40,211 nt of DNA from Streptomyces thermovulgaris. Its GTDB lineage: Bacteria; Actinomycetota; Actinomycetes; Streptomycetales; Streptomycetaceae. This document shows positions 1 through 7,130 of this stretch, one piece after another. The notes beneath the pieces were generated by a model. It was given only the letters and a program-made list of their open reading frames with translations, did no database searches and had not been told where the DNA came from. Position 1 is the first letter of the stretch; every line of letters starts with the position of its first letter. A program made the position numbers and the translations under genes. The stretch is from NCBI RefSeq assembly GCF_002155915.1, contig NZ_MUME01000080.1:1-40211 (forward strand), written 5' to 3'.

Positions 1-599
1 CGACCGACTCCGTCGTCATCCCCTCCTTCGCCCCCACCAGCGCCCCGCCTCCGCTGGATCCGAAGGAGTTCATATCCGACGCGAAGAAGGACAAGGCTCC
101 GCTCGATGTGAACACGCTCTTCCCCGGCACCCAGCTGACCATGGGCAAGAACGTGTACAAGAAGGGGCCGACGGACGACACCAAGGACTGCACCACCGCC
201 GCTCAGGGCACGCTGCCCAAGGCCCTCACCGACAACGGCTGCACCCGTGTGCTGCGCGTCACCTACAGCAAGGACGGCCTCGCTGTGACCGTGGGTGTCG
301 CCGTCTTCGACACCGCCGCGCAGGCGGCCAAGGCCAAGGGCGCGACCGACAAGAAGAGCATCGTCAAGCCGCTGCCCGGCGGTGACGTCAAGGCCTTCTG
401 CAACGGCGCGGTCTGCCGTTCCACGACCAACTCCCTGGGCCGCTACGCCTACTTCACCCTCACCGGCTTCACCAGCGGCAAGGACGTCACGACCGAGGAC
501 ACCGAGGCCTTCCGGACCGGGGACGACCTCGCCCAGTTCACCTTCCAGCAGATTCTCCGCCGCGGCGAGACCCAGGCCTCGGCGGCGGCCACCCAGTAG
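1..599 (+). CDS. 3' part of an unrecognised protein, cut by the window edge
   Basis: The frame is open from base 3 to the TAG at 597-599, with no stop back to the window edge, so the true start lies outside. The GTG at 108 is in frame but has no special claim to be the start. The visible part begins with a Pro/Ser/Thr-rich stretch, as in linkers of exported or membrane-anchored proteins. A compact domain of about 150 residues follows with four Cys (in DCTTA, NGCTR, FCNGA and VCRST) that could form two disulfides outside the cell. It ends in a short Ala-rich tail. I do not recognise the family. The gene converges on truA. An extracytoplasmic location is inferred from the Cys pattern and linker only. 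Confidence 0.7.
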   Translation, partial: TDSVVIPSFAPTSAPPPLDPKEFISDAKKDKAPLDVNTLFPGTQLTMGKNVYKKGPTDDTKDCTTAAQGTLPKALTDNGCTRVLRVTYSKDGLAVTVGVAVFDTAAQAAKAKGATDKKSIVKPLPGGDVKAFCNGAVCRSTTNSLGRYAYFTLTGFTSGKDVTTEDTEAFRTGDDLAQFTFQQILRRGETQASAAATQ

Positions 600-632
600 C
601 GGCTCCGAGAGCGCCCCCCAGGAACGATCGCC

Positions 633-668
633 CTGGAAAACGTTCTGGAAAACGGTCTGGAAAACGAT
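633..668. repeat. Three tandem 12-bp units
   Basis: Units starting CTGGAAAACG occur at 633-644, 645-656 and 657-668 and differ only in the last two bases. They sit in the gap between two converging genes, just before the larger hairpin. Confidence 0.8.
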
Positions 669-675
669 CACCTTG

Positions 676-766
676 CGGGCCCGGCGACGGCCCGTCACCG
701 GCCGACCCGTCACCGGCAGGCCTGCCACCGGCCGGCCTGCCACCGGCCGGGCCGTCGCCGGGCCCG
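676..766. terminator. Large hairpin with 18-bp perfect arms around four 15-bp tandem repeats
   Basis: Bases 676-693 and 749-766 are a perfect 18-bp inverted repeat (arm CGGGCCCGGCGACGGCCC). Between and partly within the arms are four 15-bp units, each starting CACCGG, at 696-710, 711-725, 726-740 and 741-755. The structure lies between the convergent stops of the left-edge gene (599) and truA (798), so it probably terminates transcription from both sides. There is no U tract, as is usual in high-G+C genomes. Confidence 0.6.
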
Positions 767-797
767 GCCGTAGGCCGTCCGGGGCTCCCGCCCGCTC

Positions 798-1652
798 TCA
801 GCAGCAGCCCGTCCTCGGCAGCGACCGCTTGTTGCGTGCCTCGCGGCTCCGCGCGGCCAGCAGCTCGTCGGCCGGGTAGCCGACCTCCTCCAGGGTCAGC
901 CCGTGCGGCCGTACGACATGCACGGCGGAGTCCCGCACCCCTGCGTCCAGGACCTTCCTGGGCCAGTCGGGCGGGCGGTGCCCGTCCCCCACGAACAGCA
1001 GGGCCCCGATGAGCGAACGCACCATGTTGTGGCAGAAGGCGTCGGCCCGGACGGTGGCGGTGATGATTCCGTCGTCCCCGCGTCGGAGGCTCAGCTCCTG
1101 AAGGGTGCGGATCGTGGTCGCACCCTCGCGCTTCTTGCAGTACGCGGCGAAGTCGTGCTCGCCCAGGAGCTGCTGGGCGGCCTCGTTCATGGCGTCGACG
1201 TCGAGCGGCCGGTCGTGCCACAGCACATGGTTGCGCAGCAGCGGATCGACACCGCCGGGGTTGTCGGTGACGCGGTAGGCGTAGCGACGCCAGAGGGCGG
1301 AGAAGCGGGCGTTGAAGCCGCTGGGCGCGGGGCGCAGGGCCCAGACGCGCACGTCCCGGGGCAGCCGTCCGGCCAGCCGTTTCAGCAGCTTCTCGTGGTG
1401 CTCGCGCCACACCTGCTCGGGCAGATCCACGTGGGCCACCTGGCCTCGTGCGTGCACCCCGGCGTCGGTGCGCCCGGCCACGGTCAGCTCGTACGTCTCC
1501 GTCGACCGCGTGACCGTGCGCAGCGCGTCCTCGATCTCCCCCTGCACCGTCCGCCGGCCGCCGGCCTGCTTGGCCCAGCCGTGGAAGTCGGTGCCGTCGT
1601 AGGAGAGGTCCAGACGGATGCGGAGGTAACCGGGTTGTACTTCGTCACTCAC
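798..1652 (-). CDS. truA: tRNA pseudouridine(38-40) synthase TruA
   Basis: TruA converts uridines 38-40 of the tRNA anticodon stem-loop to pseudouridine in the cytoplasm. The protein is 284 aa, normal for the family. The N-terminal strand [13 protein letters not shown] and the catalytic motif [14 protein letters not shown] are clear, with the nucleophilic Asp at about residue 63. The GTG at 1652 is preceded by GAGAAG 8 nt upstream. It follows rplQ after a 96-bp gap that holds a terminator-like hairpin, so it may be expressed by read-through from the ribosomal cluster or separately. The order rplQ-truA is common in actinobacteria. Confidence 0.95.
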   Translation of the reverse strand: MSDEVQPGYLRIRLDLSYDGTDFHGWAKQAGGRRTVQGEIEDALRTVTRSTETYELTVAGRTDAGVHARGQVAHVDLPEQVWREHHEKLLKRLAGRLPRDVRVWALRPAPSGFNARFSALWRRYAYRVTDNPGGVDPLLRNHVLWHDRPLDVDAMNEAAQQLLGEHDFAAYCKKREGATTIRTLQELSLRRGDDGIITATVRADAFCHNMVRSLIGALLFVGDGHRPPDWPRKVLDAGVRDSAVHVVRPHGLTLEEVGYPADELLAARSREARNKRSLPRTGCC

Positions 1653-1685
1653 GTACAGATCTTCTCAGGTACGGGGACACACGGA

Positions 1686-1718
1686 AGCGGGCCCGCCCCC
1701 GCAGGGGACGGGCCCGCT
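1686..1718 (-). terminator. Hairpin terminator after rplQ
   Basis: Arms 1686-1695 (AGCGGGCCCG) and 1709-1718 are perfectly complementary, and an inner CCCC/GGGG extends the stem with one mismatch. It begins 31 nt after the rplQ stop. Expected role: end or attenuation of the alpha operon before truA. Confidence 0.6.
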
Positions 1719-1748
1719 CCGGCACGAGGATGTGCCTCAGGTGTCGCC

Positions 1749-2261
1749 TCAGGCGTCCTTGGACTCCTCGTCCTTCGACTCCTCGGCCTTGGTCTCCTCG
1801 GCCTTGGTCTCCTCGGCCTTCGACTCCTCCGCCTTGGCCTGGGCCTCCTTGACCGCACGCTTGGTGGCGGCCTCGGCCTCACCCACGGCCTTCTGCTGCA
1901 CCGTCAGTGCCTCGACCAGCTCGATGACGGCCATGGGCGCGTTGTCGCCACGGCGGTTGCCGATCTTGGTGATACGGGTGTAGCCACCCGGACGGTTCTT
2001 GTACCGCGGGCCGATCTCGGTGAAGAGCGTGTGGACGACGCTCTTGTCCGTGATCACCTGAAGCACCTGGCGGCGGTTGTGCAGGTCGCCCTTCTTCGCC
2101 TTGGTGATCAGACGCTCGGCGTACGGGCGCAGGCGACGGGCCTTCGCCTCGGTGGTGGTGATGCGGCCGTGCTCGAACAGCGACTTCGCGAGGTTCGCGA
2201 GCAGCAGCCTCTCGTGCGCGGCGCTGCCACCCAGACGGGGACCCTTGGCGGGCTTCGGCAT
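1749..2261 (-). CDS. rplQ: 50S ribosomal protein bL17 with acidic C-terminal tail
   Basis: L17 binds 23S rRNA near the exit tunnel. Residues 1-120 match the family (start [18 protein letters not shown], then the [14 protein letters not shown] segment). At 170 aa it is longer than the roughly 117-127 aa of many bacteria. The extra part, residues 126-170, is a charged tail made of repeated [10 protein letters not shown] units ending in KDEESKDA. Such tails occur in actinobacterial L17, but no function is established that I can name. It is the last ribosomal protein of the alpha group, 229 bp after rpoA. The ATG at 2261 has AGGAG upstream. Confidence 0.97.
   Translation of the reverse strand: MPKPAKGPRLGGSAAHERLLLANLAKSLFEHGRITTTEAKARRLRPYAERLITKAKKGDLHNRRQVLQVITDKSVVHTLFTEIGPRYKNRPGGYTRITKIGNRRGDNAPMAVIELVEALTVQQKAVGEAEAATKRAVKEAQAKAEESKAEETKAEETKAEESKDEESKDA
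1761..1835 (-). repeat. Five 15-bp tandem repeats inside the rplQ 3' end
   Basis: Five consecutive 15-bp units cover 1761-1835 and encode the Lys-Ala-Glu-Glu-Ser/Thr pentapeptide repeat of the L17 tail. The two units at 1791-1805 and 1806-1820 are identical, so slippage could change the tail length. Confidence 0.85.
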
Positions 2262-2282
2262 GGTTCTTCTCCTGTGTGTCTG

Positions 2283-2306
2283 CCCCGGCCGTATCAGGTA
2301 CCGGGG
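2283..2306 (-). promoter_or_regulatory. Leader hairpin of rplQ with a loop shared with rpsM
   Basis: CCCCGG at 2283-2288 pairs with CCGGGG at 2301-2306. The loop and its flanks contain the 14-bp GCCGTATCAGGTAC (2288-2301, plus-strand reading), which recurs exactly at 4573-4586 before rpsM. It ends about 20 nt upstream of the rplQ start, close to its ribosome-binding site. A regulatory role is inferred. Confidence 0.45.
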
Positions 2307-2340
2307 TCAGTATCCGAGCAAGCGGTTGCCTGTCGGAGAT

Positions 2341-2369
2341 CCGGGAGCGGCCCGAGGGGACGCTCCCGG
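2341..2369 (-). terminator. Hairpin between rpoA and rplQ
   Basis: A perfect 9-bp stem, CCGGGAGCG (2341-2349) with 2361-2369 and an 11-nt loop, lies in the rpoA-rplQ gap. It could act as an attenuator or as an RNA-processing or stability element. Confidence 0.4.
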
Positions 2370-2490
2370 AAGAAGTGCGGGCCGTGCTGTCGGTGCACGG
2401 CCGGGGCGCAGGGCGCGACCCGGCCGACCCGGCCCGCGGGCGCAGTACGGCCTCCTTGCCGAGTGCTCGGTGGAGCGCTCGGCGGAGTGC

Positions 2491-3513
2491 TCAGTACTGC
2501 TCGGTCTCCACGAATCCGGAATCCGCGTCGTCGTCCGTGCCGAACGCGTCCGCCGCGGCGGTCGGGTCGAAGCCGGGGGGCGAGTCCTTGAGCGTCAGCC
2601 CCATGTTCGCCAGCTTCGTCTTGACCTCGTCGATGGACTTCGCACCGAAGTTGCGGATGTCCAGCAGGTCCGCCTCGGAACGCGCGACCAGCTCACCCAC
2701 GGTGTGGATGCCCTCACGCTTGAGGCAGTTGTACGAGCGGACGGTGAGCTCGAGCTCCTCGATCGGCAGGGCGAGGTCGGCGGCGAGCGCGGCGTCCGTC
2801 GGGGACGGACCCATGTCGATGCCCTCGGCGTCGACGTTCAGCTCGCGGGCGAGGCCGAACAGCTCGACCAGGGTCTTGCCGGCGGAGGCCATGGCGTCCC
2901 GCGGACGCATCGCCGGCTTGGTCTCGACGTCGACGATCAGCTTGTCGAAGTCGGTGCGCTGCTCGACACGGGTGGCCTCGACCTTGTACGTGACCTTCAG
3001 CACCGGCGAGTAGATCGAGTCGACCGGGATGCGGCCGATCTCCTGACCCACCTGCTTGTTCTGCACGGCGGAGACGTAGCCGCGACCGCGCTCGACGGTC
3101 AGCTCCATCTCCAGCTTGCCCTTGCTGTTGAGCGTGGCGAGGACGAGGTCGGGGTTGTGCACCTCGACACCGGCCGGCGGCGCGATGTCCCCGGCGGTGA
3201 CCAGACCCGGGCCCTGCTTGCGCAGGTACATCACAACGGGCTCGTCGTGCTCGGAGGAGACGACCAGCTGCTTGATGTTGAGGATCAGGTCGGTGACGTC
3301 CTCCTTGACGCCCGGCACGGTGGTGAACTCGTGCAGAACGCCGTCGATGCGGATGGACGTGACCGCCGCACCCGGAATCGAGGAGAGGAGCGTACGACGC
3401 AGAGAGTTGCCGAGGGTGTAACCGAAGCCCGGCTCCAGCGGCTCGATCACGAACCGCGAGCGGAACTCGTCGACGACCTCTTCGGTCAACGAGGGTCGCT
3501 GAGCAATCAGCAT
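2491..3513 (-). CDS. rpoA: RNA polymerase alpha subunit
   Basis: Alpha dimerises to nucleate RNA polymerase assembly, and its C-terminal domain contacts promoter UP elements and activators. The 340-aa product has the N-terminal dimerisation domain (about 1-230, with [21 protein letters not shown]) and the C-terminal domain (about 250-315, with [17 protein letters not shown] and [14 protein letters not shown]). A short acidic tail ends [14 protein letters not shown] start at 3513. It lies between rpsK and rplQ, with about 150-230 bp of structured spacer on each side, so its level may be set partly by hairpins in those gaps. Confidence 0.98.
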   Translation of the reverse strand: MLIAQRPSLTEEVVDEFRSRFVIEPLEPGFGYTLGNSLRRTLLSSIPGAAVTSIRIDGVLHEFTTVPGVKEDVTDLILNIKQLVVSSEHDEPVVMYLRKQGPGLVTAGDIAPPAGVEVHNPDLVLATLNSKGKLEMELTVERGRGYVSAVQNKQVGQEIGRIPVDSIYSPVLKVTYKVEATRVEQRTDFDKLIVDVETKPAMRPRDAMASAGKTLVELFGLARELNVDAEGIDMGPSPTDAALAADLALPIEELELTVRSYNCLKREGIHTVGELVARSEADLLDIRNFGAKSIDEVKTKLANMGLTLKDSPPGFDPTAAADAFGTDDDADSGFVETEQY

Positions 3514-3599
3514 GAGTGGATCAGATCCTTCAGTCGGGGGCGCCCGCTATATGACGCCCGACCGGGCCGCACCGGACAAAGTGCGGTACTGCAAGGGTA

Positions 3600-3635
3600 C
3601 GGGCGGTACGACCCGAATGCGGACCGTACCGCCCG
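3600..3635 (-). terminator. Hairpin between rpsK and rpoA
   Basis: A perfect 11-bp stem, CGGGCGGTACG (3600-3610) with 3625-3635 and a 14-nt loop, starts 31 nt after the rpsK stop. It may be a partial terminator that adjusts rpoA relative to the ribosomal genes. Confidence 0.45.
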
Positions 3636-3665
3636 GACACCTGCCGCCGGGAAGCGGCGCGCGCG

Positions 3666-4070
3666 TCAGACGCGGCGGCGCTTCGGCGGACGGCAGCCGT
3701 TGTGCGGGGTCGGCGTGACGTCCTGGATGGAGCCGACCTCGAGACCGGTCGCCTGGAGCGAACGGATGGCGGTCTCACGGCCGGAGCCCGGACCCTTGAC
3801 GAACACGTCGACCTTGCGCATGCCGTGCTCCTGGGCGCGGCGGGCGGCCGACTCGGCGGCCATCTGCGCGGCGAACGGCGTGGACTTCCTCGAGCCCTTG
3901 AAGCCGACGTGGCCGGCGGAGGCCCAGGAGATCACGTTGCCGGACGGGTCGGTGATCGAAACGATGGTGTTGTTGAACGTGCTCTTGATGTGGGCGTGAC
4001 CGTGAGCGACGTTCTTCTTTTCCTTGCGGCGCACCTTCTTGGCAGCGCCCTGACGTCCCTTGGGGGGCAT
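3666..4070 (-). CDS. rpsK: 30S ribosomal protein uS11
   Basis: S11 lies on the small-subunit platform near the Shine-Dalgarno helix. The protein is 134 aa with a basic N-terminus ([20 protein letters not shown]), the typical [15 protein letters not shown] segment and a C-terminus ending PPKRRRV. ATG at 4070 is preceded by an AGGAG-type site. It follows rpsM after a 69-bp gap in the usual rpsM-rpsK-rpoA order. Confidence 0.97.
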   Translation of the reverse strand: MPPKGRQGAAKKVRRKEKKNVAHGHAHIKSTFNNTIVSITDPSGNVISWASAGHVGFKGSRKSTPFAAQMAAESAARRAQEHGMRKVDVFVKGPGSGRETAIRSLQATGLEVGSIQDVTPTPHNGCRPPKRRRV

Positions 4071-4139
4071 GGATGAGACTCCTGTGGGAGGTGGTCGGTC
4101 CTACAGCGAAGACCGCTGGACGACGAGTGCCGCTGCGGA

Positions 4140-4520
4140 CTACTTCTTGCCCGGCTTCTTCTTGCCGGCGATGGCGCGACGCGGACCCTTGCGAGTACGG
4201 GCGTTGGTGCTGGTGCGCTGGCCGCGGACGGGCAGACCGCGGCGGTGCCGCAGACCCTGGTAGCAGCCGATCTCGACCTTGCGGCGGATGTCGGCCTGGA
4301 TCTCGCGGCGGAGATCACCTTCGGTCTTGATGTTGTTGTCGACGTACTCGCGGATCGCGACGAGCTGCTCTTCGGTCAGGTCGCGGACACGGGTGTTCGG
4401 GTCGACGCCGGTAGCGGCCAGCGTCTGCTTGGAGAGGGTCCGGCCGATGCCGAACACGTAGGTGAGAGCGACCTCCACGCGCTTGTCGCGCGGGATGTCA
4501 ACACCGGATACGCGTGCCAT
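4140..4520 (-). CDS. rpsM: 30S ribosomal protein uS13
   Basis: S13 in the subunit head contacts S19, the P-site tRNA and the large subunit. The 126-aa product starts [19 protein letters not shown] and ends in the basic tail [19 protein letters not shown]. The frame stays open upstream to 4658, but ATG 4520 gives the family length and N-terminus and has GGAG about 8 nt upstream. The 199-bp gap to rpmJ carries hairpins and a possible promoter, so rpsM may have its own transcript. Confidence 0.97.
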   Translation of the reverse strand: MARVSGVDIPRDKRVEVALTYVFGIGRTLSKQTLAATGVDPNTRVRDLTEEQLVAIREYVDNNIKTEGDLRREIQADIRRKVEIGCYQGLRHRRGLPVRGQRTSTNARTRKGPRRAIAGKKKPGKK

Positions 4521-4564
4521 GCAATGGCTCCAGTTGATCTTCGGAGGTCTTCCGCAGAACCGGT

Positions 4565-4594
4565 CCCGGCCCGCCGTATCAGGTACGAACCGGG
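4565..4594 (-). promoter_or_regulatory. Leader hairpin of rpsM sharing its loop with the rplQ leader
   Basis: CCCGG (4565-4569) can pair with CCGGG (4590-4594). The enclosed 14 bp at 4573-4586 is identical to 2288-2301 in front of rplQ. It lies 45-75 nt upstream of the rpsM start. Regulation by a ribosomal protein is a guess from position and conservation. Confidence 0.4.
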
Positions 4595-4620
4595 TCCCCG
4601 GCCTCCGAACCGGAGGTATC

Positions 4621-4639
4621 GAGCGGAGGACTTCCGCTC
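4621..4639 (-). promoter_or_regulatory. Short hairpin in the rpmJ-rpsM gap
   Basis: GAGCGGA (4621-4627) and TCCGCTC (4633-4639) form a 7-bp stem. Just upstream in the transcription direction, the minus strand reads TATGTT (plus 4654-4659), a weak -10 candidate without a convincing -35. Confidence 0.3.
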
Positions 4640-4720
4640 GGGTCCTGCGTATGAACATAATTCAGCTCGCGTCGCGCGAATCCCTGCGATGGCGGTGCAG
4701 AGGGTGCGGTCGGTCGTGCG

Positions 4721-4834
4721 TCAGCCCTGGCGCTGCTTGTGGCGCGGGTTCTCGCAGATGACCATGACCCGACCGTGACGACGGATCACCCTGCACTTGT
4801 CGCAGATCTTCTTGACGCTCGGCTTGACCTTCAT
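4721..4834 (-). CDS. rpmJ: 50S ribosomal protein bL36, zinc-binding form
   Basis: L36 is a 37-residue protein that stabilises 23S rRNA domains near the stalk base. It reads [14 protein letters not shown] and ends NPRHKQRQG. Cys11, Cys14, Cys27 and His32 form the zinc ribbon, so this is the zinc-containing (C+) version, which many actinobacteria replace with a Cys-free paralogue under zinc limitation. ATG at 4834 follows infA by 77 bp. The gene is short but unambiguous. Confidence 0.96.
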   Translation of the reverse strand: MKVKPSVKKICDKCRVIRRHGRVMVICENPRHKQRQG

Positions 4835-4882
4835 GGGATGAGGTTCTCCGGGTCAGTGCCACCATCCCGCCGGAGCGGAATG

Positions 4883-4904
4883 CGCACCCCGCGGACGGGG
4901 TGCG
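4883..4904 (-). terminator. Hairpin just after infA
   Basis: CGCACCCC (4883-4890) pairs with GGGGTGCG (4897-4904) around a 6-nt loop, 7 nt after the infA stop. It may attenuate read-through into rpmJ or protect the infA mRNA. Confidence 0.45.
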
Positions 4905-4911
4905 GGCAGAT

Positions 4912-5133
4912 CTACTTGTAGCGGTAGACGATCCGGCCACGCGTCAGGTCGTACGGAGACAGCTCCACCACGACCCGGTCGTCAGGGAGGATGCGGATGT
5001 AGTGCATGCGCATCTTGCCGCTGATGTGTGCCAGGACCTGGTGGCCGTTCTGGAGCTCGACCTTGAACATGGCGTTCGGCAGAGACTCGACGACAGTGCC
5101 CTCGATCTCGATGGCACCTTGCTTCTTGGCCAC
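4912..5133 (-). CDS. infA: Translation initiation factor IF-1
   Basis: IF-1 blocks the ribosomal A site during initiation and supports IF-2 and IF-3. The 73-aa product has the OB fold: [20 protein letters not shown], then [17 protein letters not shown], and ends RGRIVYRYK. The frame is open upstream to 5175, but GTG 5133 gives the conserved N-terminus and has GAAGGG nearby. It heads the infA-rpmJ-rpsM-rpsK-rpoA-rplQ group. A promoter-like sequence about 85 nt upstream suggests the group is transcribed separately from map. Confidence 0.97.
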   Translation of the reverse strand: MAKKQGAIEIEGTVVESLPNAMFKVELQNGHQVLAHISGKMRMHYIRILPDDRVVVELSPYDLTRGRIVYRYK

Positions 5134-5219
5134 GCTTCGCCCTTCGAATCGACTACCCTGAGCGGCCCTCTGCACCGCAGCTGCACGCAGACATGCGGAT
5201 GCACAAGAGCCGACGAGTC

Positions 5220-5249
5220 AGTCTACGTCAGCGCTGCGCAAAAGACGAA
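5220..5249 (-). promoter_or_regulatory. Promoter candidate for infA and the alpha group
   Basis: On the minus strand, TAGACT (5220-5225) is an excellent -10 for the principal streptomycete sigma factor. TTCGTC (5244-5249), 18 nt upstream, is a weak -35. A start near 5213 would give a leader of about 80 nt. Confidence 0.5.
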
Positions 5250-5327
5250 TCGAGAGATCCTGCCCCACGCCGGAGATCCTTATGCGGAAGGTCCGGCACC
5301 GCCGCCGGGCGGGGCCGGGCGGGAGCG

Positions 5328-6164
5328 TCAGGCCAGCGGGTCGGGCGCCGCCTTGATGCCGTACTCCGCGAGCTTGGCCTTGCCGCCGTCCGGGGCCGTC
5401 AGCACCAGGGGACCTTCGGGGGTCAGGGCCACCGAGTGCTCCCAGTGGGAGGACCAGCTGCCGTCCGTGGTGACGACCGTCCAGTCGTCGTCGAGGACCC
5501 GGGTCTTCGCGGTGCCGAGGGAGACCATCGGCTCGATGGCGAGGCAGAAGCCGGGGACCAGCCTGGGGCCCCTGCCGCGGCGGCGGTCGACGTAGTTCAG
5601 CAGGTGCGGGTCCATGTGCATCTCGGTGCCGATGCCGTGGCCGCCGTAGTCCTCGATGATCCCGTAACGGCCGCCGCCCGGCTTGGGCTGGCGGCGGATG
5701 TACGTCTCGATGGCCCGCGAGATGTCGACCAGGCGGTTGCCCTGCTTCATCGCCGCGATGCCGGCCCACATCGACTCCTCGGTCACCCGGGAGAGCTCGA
5801 TCAGCTCCGGGTCGTGACCGGATCCCACGAAGGCGGTGTACGCCGCGTCGCCGTGCCAGCCGTCGACGACCGCGCCGCAGTCGACGGAGATGATGTCGCC
5901 GTCCTTCAGGACGACGTCCTCGGAGGGGATGCCGTGGACGACGACCTCGTTCACGGAGGTGCAGATCGTCGCCGGGAAGCCGCCGTAGCCGAGGAAGTTC
6001 GACGTGGCGTTGTGCTCCGCGAGCACCTTGCGCGCCACCTCGTCCAGGTCCTTGGTGGTCGCGCCGGGCACGGCCGCCTCCCGGGTGGCCTCGTGGATCG
6101 CGGCGACGACCAGCCCCGCCGCACGCATCTTGGCGATCTGTTCGGGGGACTTGATCTGCACCAT
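5328..6164 (-). CDS. map: Type I methionine aminopeptidase
   Basis: It removes the initiator Met from new proteins using two metal ions. The protein is 278 aa. All five metal ligands are visible: Asp95 (ISVDCGAVVDG), Asp106 (WHGDAAYT), His176 (GGHGIGTEMH), Glu211 (LAIEPMVSLG) and Glu242 (HWEHSVAL). The frame stays open to 6419, but ATG 6164 (MVQIKSPEQIAKMRAAG) matches the family start, with AGAAAGG about 12 nt upstream. It follows adk after a 303-bp gap containing a terminator, so it probably has its own promoter, which I could not place with confidence. Confidence 0.96.
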   Translation of the reverse strand: MVQIKSPEQIAKMRAAGLVVAAIHEATREAAVPGATTKDLDEVARKVLAEHNATSNFLGYGGFPATICTSVNEVVVHGIPSEDVVLKDGDIISVDCGAVVDGWHGDAAYTAFVGSGHDPELIELSRVTEESMWAGIAAMKQGNRLVDISRAIETYIRRQPKPGGGRYGIIEDYGGHGIGTEMHMDPHLLNYVDRRRGRGPRLVPGFCLAIEPMVSLGTAKTRVLDDDWTVVTTDGSWSSHWEHSVALTPEGPLVLTAPDGGKAKLAEYGIKAAPDPLA

Positions 6165-6467
6165 GGGGACGATGGCCTTTCTGGAACCGGTGGGAGGGCC
6201 GACTGTGTCAACCATACGGGCGCGGCGGCCGTGCCCGCGGGCATCCCGTCCACCCGGCCGCGGACTTCCGCGCCGCCCGGGGCGGCACGGGCGGGACACG
6301 GGCGAAAGAAGCGCCTCGCTCGGAGCGGCCCCGGGAAGGACCCGGGGGAGAGCCCGGGGCGGGCGGTCCGGGGGAAGGCGCCCCGCCGGCGCCGGGCCGC
6401 ACGCCTCCTGCCACAGCACGGCCGCGGCTCCTTCTGGAGGAACCGCGGCCGCGGCCGACGACAGAAC
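6165..6467. other. Non-coding gap between adk and map
   Basis: It is very G+C rich and contains the adk hairpin (6420-6450) next to the adk stop. Open frames here are unsupported extensions of map or its antisense. The minus strand reads TATGGT then TTGACA around 6205-6216, but no properly spaced -35/-10 pair is evident. Confidence 0.5.
6420..6450 (-). terminator. Terminator hairpin after adk
   Basis: GGCCGCGG (6420-6427) pairs with CCGCGGCC (6443-6450). CTCC/GGAG extends the stem across a 3-nt bulge and leaves a TTCT loop. It starts 17 nt after the adk stop. Confidence 0.6.
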
Positions 6468-7130
6468 CTACTGCGCCGCGTCCTCGCGCTTCAGCGCGCC
6501 CAGCGCCCGCTGTGTGATCTCCTCCACCGGGCCCAGTGCGGAGATCGTCACGAGCAGCCCCTGCGCCCGGTAGTAGTCGATGATCGGCTCGGTCTGCGTG
6601 TGGTAGACCTCCAGCCGCTTGCGGACGGTCTCCTCCGCGTCGTCGTCCCGCTGGTACAGCTCACCGCCGCAGACGTCGCAGATGCCCTCCTTCTCCGGCG
6701 GGCTGTACGTCACATGGAACACATGTGCGGAGTCGTTGCGGCAGGTCCGCCGCCCGGCGATCCGCCGGACGATCTCCTCCTCGGGCGCCTCGAAGTCGAG
6801 CACCGCGTCCAGCTTGATGTCCTCGCTCCGCAGCAGCTCGTCCAGTGCCTCGGCCTGGGAGACCGTGCGCGGGAAGCCGTCCAGCAGGAACCCCTTCGCG
6901 GCGTCCGGCTGCGCCATGCGGTCCTTGGCCATGCCGATGGTGACCTCGTCGGGCACCAGGTTGCCGGCGTCCATGTAGGACTTCGCGAGCTTGCCGAGCT
7001 CCGTCTGCCGACTGATGTTGGCGCGGAACAGGTCACCCGTGGAGATGTGGGGGACGCGCAGCTTCTCTGCCAGGCGTGCGGCCTGTGTTCCTTTGCCTGC
7101 ACCCGGTGGTCCGACAAGGACGATTCGCAT
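6468..7130 (-). CDS. adk: Adenylate kinase with a zinc-type LID
   Basis: It catalyses ATP + AMP to 2 ADP in the cytoplasm. The 220-aa protein has the P-loop GPPGAGKGT (residues 7-15), the AMP-site segment [10 protein letters not shown] and [11 protein letters not shown] long LID (about 127-165) carries Cys130-x2-Asp133 and Cys151-x2-Cys154. The classical zinc LID of Gram-positive enzymes is Cys-x2-Cys then Cys-x2-Cys/Asp, so here the second ligand position is Asp instead of Cys. ATG 7130 overlaps the secY stop as TGATG, indicating translational coupling in the secY-adk unit. Confidence 0.97.
   Translation of the reverse strand: MRIVLVGPPGAGKGTQAARLAEKLRVPHISTGDLFRANISRQTELGKLAKSYMDAGNLVPDEVTIGMAKDRMAQPDAAKGFLLDGFPRTVSQAEALDELLRSEDIKLDAVLDFEAPEEEIVRRIAGRRTCRNDSAHVFHVTYSPPEKEGICDVCGGELYQRDDDAEETVRKRLEVYHTQTEPIIDYYRAQGLLVTISALGPVEEITQRALGALKREDAAQ

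Noticed and set aside
633..755. Tandem repeats considered as a CRISPR array
   Set aside because: Units are contiguous, with no spacers and no cas genes.
295..879. Plus-strand frame encoding a GRPVT-type repeat
   Set aside because: The repeat comes from the intergenic 15-bp units. The frame overlaps two supported genes and is Arg/Pro-rich noise.
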